Shown: piece by piece, positions 39,618 through 47,978 of the stretch | Numbering within the stretch: the stretch's first letter is position 1 | How the letters are laid out: each line of letters starts with the position of its first letter | From: Lysobacterales bacterium | GTDB taxonomy: Bacteria > Pseudomonadota > Gammaproteobacteria > Xanthomonadales > UBA2363 | Reading direction: 5' to 3' | Length of the DNA: 64,000 nucleotides | Assembly: GCA_019634735.1 (NCBI GenBank) | Contig: JAHCAT010000004.1 | Coordinates: 186,001 to 250,000 of the forward strand | Program-made: the position numbers and the translations under genes | Notes under the pieces: generated by a model | The model's database searches: none | Seen by the model: the letters and a program-made list of their open reading frames with translations, nothing else | Told to the model about the DNA's origin: nothing

Positions 39618-39816
39618 GGGCGGTCTCCGTATGGACGATTGAGACGGGAACACCAGCGAGTAACCCTAAGGTGACAAATCGCTGCTCTTTGTAGGAGAGC
39701 CGGTCATCCTCAAAGGTGAAGGTCAAGCCACCGAAGACAGCGGGGGCATCAACAAAGTCGAGCCCATGCTGTTTGAGGTTGAGTGAGCGCTTACGCTCAG
39801 ACCAAGTGAACTCCAT
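39541..39816 (-). CDS. brnT: BrnT family ribonuclease toxin
   Basis: A 91-residue toxin with the BrnT pattern: FTWSERKRSLNLKQHGLDF, the DDRLSYKEQRFVTLGLL strand-turn region and terminal IRIISFRQATRREAQIFF. In characterised members it is a RelE-like RNase that inhibits translation until bound by BrnA. It is encoded first, with brnA overlapping its 3' end, and lies in an integron cassette array, where toxin-antitoxin modules are typical stabilising cargo. Confidence 0.87.
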   Translation of the reverse strand: MEFTWSERKRSLNLKQHGLDFVDAPAVFGGLTFTFEDDRLSYKEQRFVTLGLLAGVPVSIVHTETAHEIRIISFRQATRREAQIFFAAVKD

Positions 39817-39824
39817 CGGCGGAG

Positions 39825-39834
39825 TGTATATACA
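39825..39834. promoter_or_regulatory. Palindrome upstream of brnT
   Basis: TGTATATACA, a perfect 10-bp palindrome 9-18 bases before the brnT start, in an AT-rich patch that also reads as a -10 (TATACA). It is a plausible operator for autoregulation by the BrnTA complex; this is position-based inference. Confidence 0.4.
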
Positions 39835-39867
39835 AACTGTCAGGCGCGCAAGATGGCTGTTGCAGCG

Positions 39868-39958
39868 GTCTCACGTCGTGTTAAGCCACCGCCGCGCGAC
39901 TGTGTGTGGATGATACGAGCAACTTCCTCGGCGTTCGGCTTGAACACATGGTTATGCG
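39868..39958 (-). other. attC recombination site after the 98-residue cassette gene
   Basis: On the minus strand: GCATAAC core overlapping the stop of the upstream gene, inner boxes TGTTCAAGCC and GGCTTAACA (complementary except for one extra C, the usual unpaired base), then GTGAGAC, a one-off match to GTTAGAC. It is about 91 bp. A 35-codon frame (39840-39947, GTG start) overlaps it; I do not call it a gene. Confidence 0.6.
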
Positions 39959-40248
39959 TCACGATAGCCAGTGCGCCGACGAGCGGACTTGAGTGCCAAG
40001 AGACGGAGGACGATGTTCTCGCCGATCTGAGCGAACTCCTCCGCGCTTAGCGTGCCCGCAACCAGATCCACCTTCGAGTACTCGCACGCCGTAAAAAACC
40101 CGTCCGTCCTCCACGATGCGGCGTCGACCCCCAGTTGGTATTGAACATCGTCCATCACCAGGCTTAGCCTGCCCTCTGAGGTTTCGAGCAGACTTGCTAC
40201 GACGCCGGGACCCTCTCGCTGCCCGTCGTCACTAATAGGGAGAGCCAT
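39952..40248 (-). CDS. Unknown integron-cassette protein
   Basis: A 98-residue, soluble, acidic protein without a signal peptide or membrane segment; I recognise no family. It has segments SEGRLSLVMDDVQYQLGVDA and GTLSAEEFAQIGENIVLRLL, suggesting an alpha/beta fold. A strong AGGAGG Shine-Dalgarno stands 4 bases before ATG 40248, so it is likely expressed. It is bounded by attC sites on both sides, the definition of a cassette gene. Its AT content is higher than that of flanking chromosomal genes. Confidence 0.75.
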   Translation of the reverse strand: MALPISDDGQREGPGVVASLLETSEGRLSLVMDDVQYQLGVDAASWRTDGFFTACEYSKVDLVAGTLSAEEFAQIGENIVLRLLALKSARRRTGYRDA

Positions 40249-40263
40249 CAGTCCTCCTGTGAC

Positions 40264-40326
40264 GCATAACGCCTGAGTTAAGCGGCGCGCGGCTTATTGC
40301 GCGTCCGCTTGGACGAGGAGTTATAC
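40264..40326 (-). other. attC recombination site between cassettes
   Basis: The best site of the array. On the minus strand: GTATAAC, then TCCTCGTCCAAGCGG, a short centre, CCGCTTAACTCAGGC and GTTATGC. The outer cores are complementary apart from one position, and AAGCGG/CCGCTT form the inner stem. The sequence closely resembles attC sites of aadA-type cassettes from mobile integrons. It is 63 bp. Confidence 0.85.
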
Positions 40327-40330
40327 GGCA

Positions 40331-40804
40331 TCACTCGCCTGGCTCACGCTCTGCGTCGATGACCCGGTATCTGGTTTTTTCCGCTGACTTTCTGCCTGTG
40401 ATTTCCTCGTACAGTACACCTAGAAACGCGGCACCTGCACCGAATACGACCCAAAGTGGAACACCGATTGCAGTACCAAGCGCAGCTATACCAGCCCCTT
40501 GCCCCCCAAACAAGGCAAGCCCAATCGCGGCGCCGCCAAGACCCAGCCTGCCATTCAATCCGCGGTCATCCCAAGTGAGGCGCTTTGTTTCGCGAGCAAT
40601 GATCTTAACCGTCGGAACAACAACGCTGCTGCTTGCCGTTAGGGTGATGGCTTGTTTGGCTTTTTGGATGGCAGGAAGGTTGGATGCCTTGATTTCCAAG
40701 AGCCGCTCAATCCAAATACGTATCGCTTCCTTCTCGGCGGCGTTTGCTGTTGAAGCGATACGCACAGCGAGTTGCTTCTGCTTTTCTGAACTTTGCTCAC
40801 TCAT
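40331..40804 (-). CDS. Unknown integron-cassette membrane protein
   Basis: A 157-residue protein I cannot assign. Residues 1-80 are helical and charged (EKQKQLAVRIASTANAAEKE) with an SSSVVVPTVKII turn. Residues about 85-135 contain two Gly/Ala-rich hydrophobic segments that probably form a membrane hairpin (GAAIGLALFGG; VVFGAGAAFLGVLYEE). The tail is charged. The start ATG at 40804 has AAGGG eight bases upstream. An attC follows the stop, and an attC half-site precedes the start, so it is the first visible cassette. Such two-helix proteins can be defence or toxin-like, but nothing here proves it. Confidence 0.72.
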   Translation of the reverse strand: MSEQSSEKQKQLAVRIASTANAAEKEAIRIWIERLLEIKASNLPAIQKAKQAITLTASSSVVVPTVKIIARETKRLTWDDRGLNGRLGLGGAAIGLALFGGQGAGIAALGTAIGVPLWVVFGAGAAFLGVLYEEITGRKSAEKTRYRVIDAEREPGE

Positions 40805-40818
40805 GGCATGCCCTTGCC

Positions 40819-40825
40819 GTATAAC
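40819..40825 (-). other. attC core half-site before first cassette
   Basis: GTTATAC on the minus strand, 15 bp upstream of the cassette gene start, is the expected right core of a preceding attC or of attI. Upstream boxes are weakly complementary, so the matching left half is uncertain. The 40826-41109 interval contains no gene I support and no integrase gene; a palindromic element follows. Confidence 0.45.
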
Positions 40826-41109
40826 GCCATTTCTGCCCCGGGTCGGGGGGTTAAGGGGTGATTGTTCAGCTTTGTGGCGGGCGGGTCAATGGGAACTTTA
40901 CGGCGCGCGATCAGGCACTTCGCTGAGGATGGCGTGGGTTGGGAGCGGCGATCCTCAACGCCCTTCAACCCCGGATCGCGGGTGCTCTGGGTTATCGGGA
41001 CCAGGGCGGGGTGTTAGCGGGCGTCAGCCATGCGGCTGCGGCGCAGTCGAGGCTTCGGTGGTTTGGCGAGGTACGCCGCTGCCTGCGGGTTCGCGGCGAC
41101 GGGAACACC

Positions 41110-41184
41110 GGGGTCAGAGTCACTTTCCGCGCTGCAATCCGCGCCAGGCCCCAAGGTCTTGGGGCGGAAAGTGACTCTGACCCC
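41110..41184. repeat. REPIN-like palindromic element, copy 6
   Basis: 75 bp with 21-bp perfect inverted arms, touching the stop codon of the ABC permease gene. The loop is the reverse complement type of copies 3 and 5. It is the last copy; I saw none beyond this point. Confidence 0.9.
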
Positions 41185-43659
41185 TCACGCCCGCAGGCTT
41201 TCGGCGGGCGGGGTGCGGGTGGCGGTGCGGGCTGCGGCCCAGGCGGCGAGGGCGCAGACGGCCAGCGCCACCAGGGCGGCGAGCACGGGCAGCGACAGGC
41301 CGGGTGCGTAGGCGAACTGGAACACCTGGCGGGCCAGCAGCCAGCCGGTGCCTGCCGCCAGGCAGGAGGCCACCACGGCGGCGACCAGGCCCAAGACCAG
41401 CCATTCCAGCGTCATCAGGCGGGCCAGTTCGCCGCGCGAGATGCCCAGGGCGCGCAGCAGGGCGGCTTCGCGGCGGCGTTCGGCCTGCGCGTAGGCGAGC
41501 GCCGCCAGCAGCACCAGGGCGGCGGCGAACAGGGCCAGCGCCAGCAGGGCGCGGGCCGCCGCGGACAGTTCGCCGACCAGGTCGCGGATGCGGTCGAGGA
41601 TGGCGCCGACATCGACGGGCGACAGGTTGGGGAAGCTGCGGACCAGGCTGCGGATGCCGTCGGCGCGCTCGGGCGGCAGGTTGAAGCTGGCGATCAGGCC
41701 ATGCGGCACGCGCTCGGCGGCGGCCGGCTCCAGGACCATGAAGAAGTTGACGCGGAAGGAATCCCAGTCGGTGGCGCGCAGGTTGGCGACGGTCACCTCG
41801 ACCTCCTGCTCGCCGATGCGCAGGCCCAGGCGGTCGCCCAGGCCGACGCCCAGCCGGCTGGCGAAGCGCTGTTCCAGGGAGACGCCGTTGCCGGGCGTCG
41901 CGGCGTCCCACCAGGCGCCCTCCGCCAGGGAATTGCCGCCGGGCATCTGGGCGCTCCAGCTCAGGTTGAGCGGGCCATCGCGCCAGCGCGCCATGCCCGG
42001 GTCGGCGACCGGGTGCTCGCTGGCGGGCCGGTCGTTGATGGTGAGCAGTCGGCCGATCGCCACCGGCGACACCGTGACCGTGCGAGCGCCGATGCGCTCG
42101 AGCTCGGCGTCGAAGGCGGCGCGCTGGTCGGGCTGGATGTTGAGCACGAACCAGTTCGGCGTGTCCGCGGGCAGGGTGCGCTGCCACTGGCCGAGCAGGT
42201 CGGGGGCGACCCGCGAGGACAGCAGCAGGGCGGTCAGCGCGATGGTCAGCGCGGCGCCCTGCAGCAGTACCAGCAGGGGCTTGCGCACCAGCCGCAGCAG
42301 GGCAAGCCGGGTCAGGCCGGCGCGCGTGCGCGCCAGCCGGGCGAGCAGGCGCAGGACCAGCCAGACCAGCAGGCCGCAGACGGCGGCGGCGCCGGCCAGG
42401 CCGAGCAGCAGGACCAGCACCAGGGTGCGGTTGCCGCCCATCATCAGGCCGGCTACCGGCAGGCCGAGCAGGGGCAGGAACAGCCAGCGCACCGGCAGCC
42501 CTGGCCGCGCCGCCGAGGCCTGCAGCGCGCGCAGCGGCGGCACCCGCAGCAGGCCGAACAGCGGCGGCAGCACGCAGGCCAGCAGCAGTCCTACCAGCAC
42601 CATCAGGGTGGGCAGGGCCGCCGCCAGGTCGACCGGCGGCGCCTCGAGGGCGAAGCGGGCCTGCAGCACGCGGTTGACCTGGCCCTCGGCGACCAGGCCC
42701 AGGGCGAAGCCGGCGAGGGCGGCGGGCAGGGCCAGCAGCAGCACCTGGCCGAGTGGAAGCAACAAGACCTCGGCGCGGCTGGCGCCCAGGCAGCGCAGCA
42801 GGGCCGAGCTGTCGGCCTCGCGCTCGGCCATGCGCGCCAGCGCCAGCCACATCGCCAGGGCGCACAGCGCCAGGGTCAGCAGCACGGCCAGGTCGATGAA
42901 GCTGCGGCCGCGGTCGTAGGCGCTGCGCAGGTTCTCGGCGGCATCCTCGATGCGGCTCAGGCGCTGGCCGGGCACCAGTTGCGGGCGCAGCCAGTCGGTG
43001 TAGGCGCGCACCGCGTCGGCGCGTCCGGCCAGCAGCAGGCGCCAGGACGGCCGGCTGCCCGGGCCCAGCAGGCCGGCGGCGCGGGCATCGTCGATGCCGA
43101 CCAGAAGGCGCGGTGCCTGGGCGAACAGCTGGCTGCCGTCGGGGTCCTCGACCAGCTCGGCGGCGATCTCGAGTTCCAGCGTGCCCAGTTCGATCCTGGC
43201 GCCGGGCTCGATGCCCAGCGCCAGCAGCAGGCGGCGGTCGGCATAGGCCTGGCCGGCACCTGGCGGCGCGCCCATGCGATCGGCTTCGGCGCCGGGGTCG
43301 CGCAAGCGCAGCTCGCCGCGCACCGGGTAGCCGGCCGACACCGCCTTGACGTCGGCCAGCTGCTGGGCCTCGCCGGCGAACAGCATGCTGGGAAAAGCGA
43401 GGGTCAGCGCCGAGCTCAGCCCGCGCTCGGTGGCGCCGTCGACGAAGCCCGGCGGCAGCTCGCTGCGCGAGGCGATGCTGAGGTCGCCGCCGTTGATCTC
43501 GGCGGCCTTGGCCAGCAGCAGGTCGAGCGTGCGCTGGGCGCCCAGCTGCACGGTGGTCAGCGCGGCGATCGCGAACCCCAGCGCCACCAGGAACAGGCGG
43601 GTCTCGGACTGCCGGACCTGGGCGCGCAGGCCGCGCAGCACCACGCGGGGCAGGTTCAT
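41185..43659 (-). CDS. FtsX-like ABC transporter permease (YbbP type)
   Basis: An 824-residue permease: one N-terminal helix (RLFLVALGFAIAALTTVQLGA), a large periplasmic domain, then two FtsX-type three-helix blocks (about 250-460 and 700-824) around a second periplasmic region. This matches YbbP, which forms an exporter or lipoprotein/lipid-handling complex with YbbA. Its ATG overlaps the stop of the ATPase gene (ATGA), so the two are coupled. The pair is divergent from a tesA-like gene, as in E. coli. The substrate is not known. Confidence 0.87.
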   Translation of the reverse strand: MNLPRVVLRGLRAQVRQSETRLFLVALGFAIAALTTVQLGAQRTLDLLLAKAAEINGGDLSIASRSELPPGFVDGATERGLSSALTLAFPSMLFAGEAQQLADVKAVSAGYPVRGELRLRDPGAEADRMGAPPGAGQAYADRRLLLALGIEPGARIELGTLELEIAAELVEDPDGSQLFAQAPRLLVGIDDARAAGLLGPGSRPSWRLLLAGRADAVRAYTDWLRPQLVPGQRLSRIEDAAENLRSAYDRGRSFIDLAVLLTLALCALAMWLALARMAEREADSSALLRCLGASRAEVLLLPLGQVLLLALPAALAGFALGLVAEGQVNRVLQARFALEAPPVDLAAALPTLMVLVGLLLACVLPPLFGLLRVPPLRALQASAARPGLPVRWLFLPLLGLPVAGLMMGGNRTLVLVLLLGLAGAAAVCGLLVWLVLRLLARLARTRAGLTRLALLRLVRKPLLVLLQGAALTIALTALLLSSRVAPDLLGQWQRTLPADTPNWFVLNIQPDQRAAFDAELERIGARTVTVSPVAIGRLLTINDRPASEHPVADPGMARWRDGPLNLSWSAQMPGGNSLAEGAWWDAATPGNGVSLEQRFASRLGVGLGDRLGLRIGEQEVEVTVANLRATDWDSFRVNFFMVLEPAAAERVPHGLIASFNLPPERADGIRSLVRSFPNLSPVDVGAILDRIRDLVGELSAAARALLALALFAAALVLLAALAYAQAERRREAALLRALGISRGELARLMTLEWLVLGLVAAVVASCLAAGTGWLLARQVFQFAYAPGLSLPVLAALVALAVCALAAWAAARTATRTPPAESLRA

Positions 43660-44363
43660 GCCGGCGTGCCGGCGGCGGCCACGCGCCCTTCGACCAGGGC
43701 CAGGCGCTGCTCGCAGCGCGCCGCCAGGTCGAGATCGTGGGTGACCAGCACCAGGGTGGTGCCGGCGCGTCGGCGCAGGTCGAACAGCAGGTCGGTGACG
43801 ATCCGGGCGCTGTCGCCGTCCAGGTTGCCGGTTGGCTCGTCGGCGAACAGCAGGGGCGGGGCGTGCACGAAGGCGCGCGCCAGGGCGACGCGCTGCTGCT
43901 CGCCGCCGGACAGTTGCCGCGGCAGGTGGTGCAGTCGGCGGCCCAGGCCGACCGTCTCCAGCACCTGGCGGCTGCGTTCGCGGGCGTCGGCGATGCCGGC
44001 CAGCTCGGCGGCGATCAGCACGTTCTCGTAGGCGTCCAGGGTCGGGATCAGCTGGAAGGACTGGAACACGAAGCCGACGCGCCGGCGGCGCAGCGCGGCG
44101 CGCGCCTCCTCGCCGAGCGCCGACAGGTCGGCGCCGTCGAGCAGCACGCGGCCGGTGCTGGGCACGTCCAGGCCGGCGAGCAGGCTGAGCAGGGTGGTCT
44201 TGCCGGAGCCGGAGCGACCGACGATCGCCAGGCTGGCGCCGGCGTTCAGCGTCAGGTCGACCCCGTCGAGTATGGTGAGCCCGCCATCCGGGCCGTCCAC
44301 GTGCTTGCCCAGTCCCTGGGCGACCAGGATCGGCTTGCCACCACCCACATCAGCATCCGCCAT
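43656..44363 (-). CDS. ABC transporter ATP-binding protein (YbbA/LolD type)
   Basis: A 235-residue ATPase with Walker A GRSGSGKTTLLSLLAG, Q-loop FQSFQLIPTLDAYENV, signature LSGGEQQRVALARAF, Walker B LLFADEPTGNLD and H-loop VTHD, the MacB/LolD subfamily pattern. It powers the FtsX-like permease encoded next. The chosen start (44363) overlaps the divergent tesA-like start by two bases, leaving no intergenic region. A GTG five codons in is an alternative start. Confidence 0.9.
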   Translation of the reverse strand: MADADVGGGKPILVAQGLGKHVDGPDGGLTILDGVDLTLNAGASLAIVGRSGSGKTTLLSLLAGLDVPSTGRVLLDGADLSALGEEARAALRRRRVGFVFQSFQLIPTLDAYENVLIAAELAGIADARERSRQVLETVGLGRRLHHLPRQLSGGEQQRVALARAFVHAPPLLFADEPTGNLDGDSARIVTDLLFDLRRRAGTTLVLVTHDLDLAARCEQRLALVEGRVAAAGTPA

Positions 44364-44985
44364 GTCCCAACTCCGTAGCTTCATCGTTGTCGTCGTCCTC
44401 GCCATCTTGGCACCGCACCCCGCCCGGGCGGACGTGCCGGTGGTCCTGGTCCTGGGCGATTCGCTCAGCGCCGCCCACGCGATCCCGGTCGAAGCCGGCT
44501 GGGTGGCCCTGCTGGACCGGCGTTTGTCCGACAGCGGCCGTGGCCGGGTCGTGAATGCCTCGATCAGTGGCGAGACCACCGCCGGCGGCCTGGCGCGCCT
44601 GCCCGGACTGCTGGCCGATCACACGCCAGGCCTGCTGGTGCTGGAACTGGGCGCCAACGACGGCCTGCGCGGCCTGCCGATCGCCCAGATCAGCGACAAC
44701 CTGGCGGCGATGATCGAACTTGCCCAGGCGGCCGGCGCCGCGGTGCTGCTGGTCGGCATCGAGCTGCCCATCAACTACGGTCCGCGCTACCGGGGCGCCC
44801 TGCGTGAGGTCTATGCCGAGCTGGCGCAGCGCCATGGCACCGGCCTGGTGCCGTTCCTGCTGGAAGACGTGGCGCTGGCGCCCGGACTCATGCAGGACGA
44901 TGGCCTGCACCCGACCGCAGACGCCCAGCCGCTGTTGCTGGAAACGGTCTGGCCGGCGCTGCAGGCGCAGCTCGCGGCGCCCTAG
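44362..44985 (+). CDS. tesA: SGNH-fold arylesterase/thioesterase (TesA-like)
   Basis: A 207-residue periplasmic hydrolase. The signal peptide is residues 1-22 (ending PHPARA), then the SGNH blocks: GDSLSAAH (Ser), SGETTAGG (Gly), ELGANDGLRG (Asn) and DGLHPTAD (Asp/His). E. coli TesA has acyl-CoA thioesterase, protease and lysophospholipase activity; esterase activity on lipids is expected. It is divergent from the ABC pair, the conserved tesA-ybbA arrangement. The start ATG overlaps the minus-strand start codon (CATG). A hairpin terminator follows. Confidence 0.88.
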   Translation: MSQLRSFIVVVVLAILAPHPARADVPVVLVLGDSLSAAHAIPVEAGWVALLDRRLSDSGRGRVVNASISGETTAGGLARLPGLLADHTPGLLVLELGANDGLRGLPIAQISDNLAAMIELAQAAGAAVLLVGIELPINYGPRYRGALREVYAELAQRHGTGLVPFLLEDVALAPGLMQDDGLHPTADAQPLLLETVWPALQAQLAAP

Positions 44986-44990
44986 ACTTG

Positions 44991-45021
44991 TTGAAAAACG
45001 ACCTTCCTGGTCGTTTTTCAA
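44991..45021 (+). terminator. Rho-independent terminator after tesA-like gene
   Basis: 12-bp perfect stem TTGAAAAACGAC / GTCGTTTTTCAA with a 7-base loop, starting 6 bp after the stop codon. The A/T runs are part of the stem, so it can work in either direction. Confidence 0.75.
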
Positions 45022-45108
45022 GTCGCCCGTCCGGCGCAGGTCCGGACGCGCTCCCGTCGAATCAACTGCTTACGCACTTGCTTCGCCGAGCGGCCATCCA
45101 TGGCCGCC

Positions 45109-45140
45109 GCCAGCAGGCTGTTTTTCGACAGCCTGCTGGC
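45109..45140. repeat. Perfect 13-bp inverted repeat
   Basis: gccagcaggctgt / acagcctgctggc around loop ttttcg, in the 312-bp gap between tesA and bamD, about 160 bp downstream of the bamD stop on the minus strand. It may be a further dispersed hairpin or a terminator. The other content of the gap is the tesA terminator and a copy of the dispersed repeat. Confidence 0.6.
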
Positions 45141-45149
45141 CTGGAAACC

Positions 45150-45220
45150 TCCTGAGGTCTCGGAGCCAGGCCGTCGGGAAGATCGGTGGCCGCAGCAGCG
45201 GGCCCATCAGGAATCCAGGC
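45150..45220. repeat. Dispersed intergenic repeat copy
   Basis: 71 bp, ungapped match to the copy inside the hybrid kinase gene (17354-17424). Blocks tcctgagg, ggccgtcg, gaagatcgg and cgcagcagcgggcccat are conserved. Confidence 0.65.
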
Positions 45221-45297
45221 GAGGTCGCATTCCCGAATCGTGCGCGCGGCCGGCCCTGGGACCGGCCGCGGATGTCCCGCGCGGCGTGCGGGACGCT

Positions 45298-46107
45298 TCA
45301 GCCGAACGGCACCAGGCGGCGCCAGACCGGCTTGCCGCGGTCGATCCGGCGGCCGTCCAGGTAGGGATGGTCCGGGTGATTGGCCTGCAGCACGCGCCGG
45401 GTGTCGTCGGCCAGCTCCTGCTCGCCCAGGCGCTGGTAGGCCTCGACCATCACCGCCAGGGCGTCGCCGGTCTCAGGCGCCTGCTCGTAGTTCTCAAGCA
45501 CGTACTTGGCCCGGTTGATGGCGGCCACCGGTGCGCCGCGCCGCAGGTAGTAGCGGGCGATGTTCACCTCGTGCAAGGCCATGCGATTGCGCAGGTAGAT
45601 CAGGCGCTGGTGGGCGTCGTCGGCATAGCCGCTGTCCGGGAAATCGCGCAGCAGGCGCGAGAAATCGATGTAGGACTGCCGGGTGGAGCCCTGGTCGCGG
45701 GCGCTGGCGTCGACATTGACGAAACGATCGACGAAGCCGACGTCGCGGTCGAAGTTGACCACGCCGCGCAGGTACTGGGCGTAGTCGGCCTTGGCGTGGG
45801 TCGGGTAGGTCTTCAGGAAGCGGTCGACGGTCGAGATCGCCTCGTCCGGCTTGCCGCCGCGGTACTGCGCGAACGCCAGCTCGAGCTGCGCCTGCTCGGT
45901 GTACAGGCCGAACGGGAAGCGGGCGATCAGGCGCTGGTAGTAGCGCGCCGCGCGGTCGTTGTTGCCGCGCTGGAGGGACTGCTGCGCGAGTTCGTACAGC
46001 TCGTCGACCGGCAGCGTATCGGCGCGATCGCCACGGGAGCCGCGCCCGCAGGCGGCGACGGCAAGCAGCAAGAACAGTAGCGGCAGCAGGCGCAGGCAAC
46101 GCATCAT
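45298..46107 (-). CDS. bamD: Outer membrane assembly lipoprotein BamD
   Basis: A 269-residue lipoprotein with signal sequence and lipobox AVAAC (lipidated Cys20), followed by five TPR-like helical pairs ([58 protein letters not shown], and [14 protein letters not shown]). It is the essential partner of BamA in beta-barrel insertion and acts on the periplasmic face of the outer membrane. Start 46107 gives MMRCLRLL; 46104 is equally possible. It is divergent from rluD with only 33 bp between them, a gene order common in Gammaproteobacteria. Confidence 0.93.
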   Translation of the reverse strand: MMRCLRLLPLLFLLLAVAACGRGSRGDRADTLPVDELYELAQQSLQRGNNDRAARYYQRLIARFPFGLYTEQAQLELAFAQYRGGKPDEAISTVDRFLKTYPTHAKADYAQYLRGVVNFDRDVGFVDRFVNVDASARDQGSTRQSYIDFSRLLRDFPDSGYADDAHQRLIYLRNRMALHEVNIARYYLRRGAPVAAINRAKYVLENYEQAPETGDALAVMVEAYQRLGEQELADDTRRVLQANHPDHPYLDGRRIDRGKPVWRRLVPFG

Positions 46108-46140
46108 GCGCACGTATCCCATCGGGCAAGTGGAGCGGCG

Positions 46141-47151
46141 ATGATAGCGGAAACCCCCAGAGCCCCGGGTCCGGTGCCCGGCCCCGTTCAGCCTGGCGCC
46201 GATGCGCCGGGCGGGCGCGTGCAGGGTCGGGCGACGGTCGCCGATGCCGATGCCGGCCGCAGGCTCGACCAGGTCGCGGTCGAACTGTTTCCGGGGCACT
46301 CGCGCAGCCGGCTCGGCGGCTGGATCAGGGAGGGCGCCCTGCGGGTCGACGGCCTGCCGGGCAAGCCGGGGCTGCGCCTTGCGGGCGGCGAGCTGCTCGA
46401 ACTGGACGCGTTGCTCGAACCGGTCGGCCACGACCGGGCCGAGGACATCGCGCTGTCGGTGCTGCACGAGGACGCCGCCTGCATCGTCCTGGACAAGCCG
46501 CCCGGGCTCACCGTCCATCCAGGGGCAGGGCAGCCGTCGGGGACGCTGGTGAACGCCCTGCTGCACCTCGATCCGGCACTGGCCGCGCTGCCCCGGGCCG
46601 GGCTCGTGCATCGCCTGGACAAGGACACTTCCGGGTGCTTGCTGGTGGCGCGCACGCCGACCGCGCACACCGCCCTGGTCGCCGCCCTGCAGCGCCGCGA
46701 CATCCACCGCGACTACCTGGCCGTGGTCACCGGCGTGGTGATCGCCGGCGACAGCATCGATGCGCCGATCGGCAGGCACCCGCGCGACCGGCTGCGCAAG
46801 GCCGTGCGCGACGACGGCCGGCCGGCCCGCACCCACTACCGGGTGCGCGAGCGGCTGGCTCACCACACCCTGCTCGAACTCGCCCTGGAGACCGGCCGGA
46901 CCCACCAGATCCGCGTGCACCTGGCGCACATCGGCCTGCCGATCGTTGGCGATCCGTTGTACGGCGGGGGCCTGAAGCTGCCACGCGGCGCCAGCGAGGC
47001 GCTGCGCGCCGCCTTGCGCGGCTTCCGGCGCCAGGCGCTGCATGCCTGGCGCCTGCGTTTCACCAGTCCCGCCAGTGGCGAGGAAGTCCAGGTCGAGGCG
47101 CCGCCGCCGGCCGATCTGCAGGCGCTGCTCGCGGCGCTCCGCGATGGCTGA
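46141..47151 (+). CDS. rluD: 23S rRNA pseudouridine synthase RluD
   Basis: A 336-residue enzyme making pseudouridines in helix 69 of 23S rRNA. The N-terminal S4 domain (about 35-100, [20 protein letters not shown]) binds RNA; the catalytic Asp is in [12 protein letters not shown] (about 160); the C-terminal block [20 protein letters not shown] is diagnostic. The first 35 residues are a low-complexity Pro/Gly stretch, so a later start is possible. It overlaps pgeF by 8 bp. Confidence 0.92.
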   Translation: MIAETPRAPGPVPGPVQPGADAPGGRVQGRATVADADAGRRLDQVAVELFPGHSRSRLGGWIREGALRVDGLPGKPGLRLAGGELLELDALLEPVGHDRAEDIALSVLHEDAACIVLDKPPGLTVHPGAGQPSGTLVNALLHLDPALAALPRAGLVHRLDKDTSGCLLVARTPTAHTALVAALQRRDIHRDYLAVVTGVVIAGDSIDAPIGRHPRDRLRKAVRDDGRPARTHYRVRERLAHHTLLELALETGRTHQIRVHLAHIGLPIVGDPLYGGGLKLPRGASEALRAALRGFRRQALHAWRLRFTSPASGEEVQVEAPPPADLQALLAALRDG

Positions 47152-47920
47152 GCGCGACGACTGGCTGTTGCCCGACTGGCCGGTGCCGGCGCCGGTGCAG
47201 GCCGTCGCGACCCTGCGCTGCAGCCCGGGACGCTCGGCCGCGCCGTTCGGTCCCTGCAACCTGGGCAGCCGCTGCGGCGATCTCGGTGAGGACGTGGCGG
47301 CCAACCGGGCGCTGCTGGCCGATGCGCTTCGGCTGCCGTCGACGCCGGTCTGGCTGCAGCAGGTGCATGGCAGCCAGGTCCACGTTGCGCAGGCGCCGGC
47401 GCAGCGTGGCGCCGGACCGCGCGAGGAGCCGGTCGCCGATGCCGCGGTCAGCCGCGAACCCGGCGTGGTGCTTGCGGTGCTGACCGCCGACTGCCTTCCG
47501 GTCCTGCTGGCCGACCGCGCCGGCACCGTGGTGGGCGCCGCCCACGCCGGCTGGCGCGGCCTGGCGGCCGGCGTGCTGGAGAACACCGTCGCGGCGATGG
47601 CCTGCGACCCGGCAGGCCTGGTGGCCTGGTTGGGAGCGGCGATCGGCGCCCGCAACTACGAAGTCGACGCCACGGTGCGCGACGCCTTCCTGGCGGTGGA
47701 TGAGGGTGCCGCAACGGCGTTCCAGGCGACCCGTCCCGGGCACTGGACCTGCGACCTGTATGGCCTCGCGCGGCGCCGGCTGGCGACCGCCGGCGTGACC
47801 GGCGTCCACGGCGGCGGGCTGTGCACCTACGCGGATCCGGCCCGCTTCCATTCCTTCCGCCGCGATGGCGCGAACAGCGGTCGCCAGGCGACCTTGGTCT
47901 GGCTGGCGAACCGGGACTGA
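47144..47920 (+). CDS. pgeF: YfiH/PgeF family purine nucleoside phosphorylase/peptidoglycan editing factor
   Basis: A 258-residue protein of the laccase-domain (YlmD/YfiH) family. Metal ligands are visible in [23 protein letters not shown] and [13 protein letters not shown]. Family members act as purine nucleoside phosphorylases/adenosine deaminases, and E. coli YfiH corrects L-Ser misincorporation into peptidoglycan. ATG 47144 overlaps the end of rluD, the conserved rluD-yfiH pair. This indicates operon expression. Confidence 0.93.
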   Translation: MAERDDWLLPDWPVPAPVQAVATLRCSPGRSAAPFGPCNLGSRCGDLGEDVAANRALLADALRLPSTPVWLQQVHGSQVHVAQAPAQRGAGPREEPVADAAVSREPGVVLAVLTADCLPVLLADRAGTVVGAAHAGWRGLAAGVLENTVAAMACDPAGLVAWLGAAIGARNYEVDATVRDAFLAVDEGAATAFQATRPGHWTCDLYGLARRRLATAGVTGVHGGGLCTYADPARFHSFRRDGANSGRQATLVWLANRD

Positions 47921-47978
47921 CCGCTGCTTCCGTGCGGCGGCGCGGTGCGGTCCGCGTCCGCACCGGACGGCGGCTGCC

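Noticed and set aside
44155..44361. Upstream start for the TesA-like protein
   Set aside because: It would place 69 residues antisense to the ABC ATPase before the signal peptide, which must be N-terminal.
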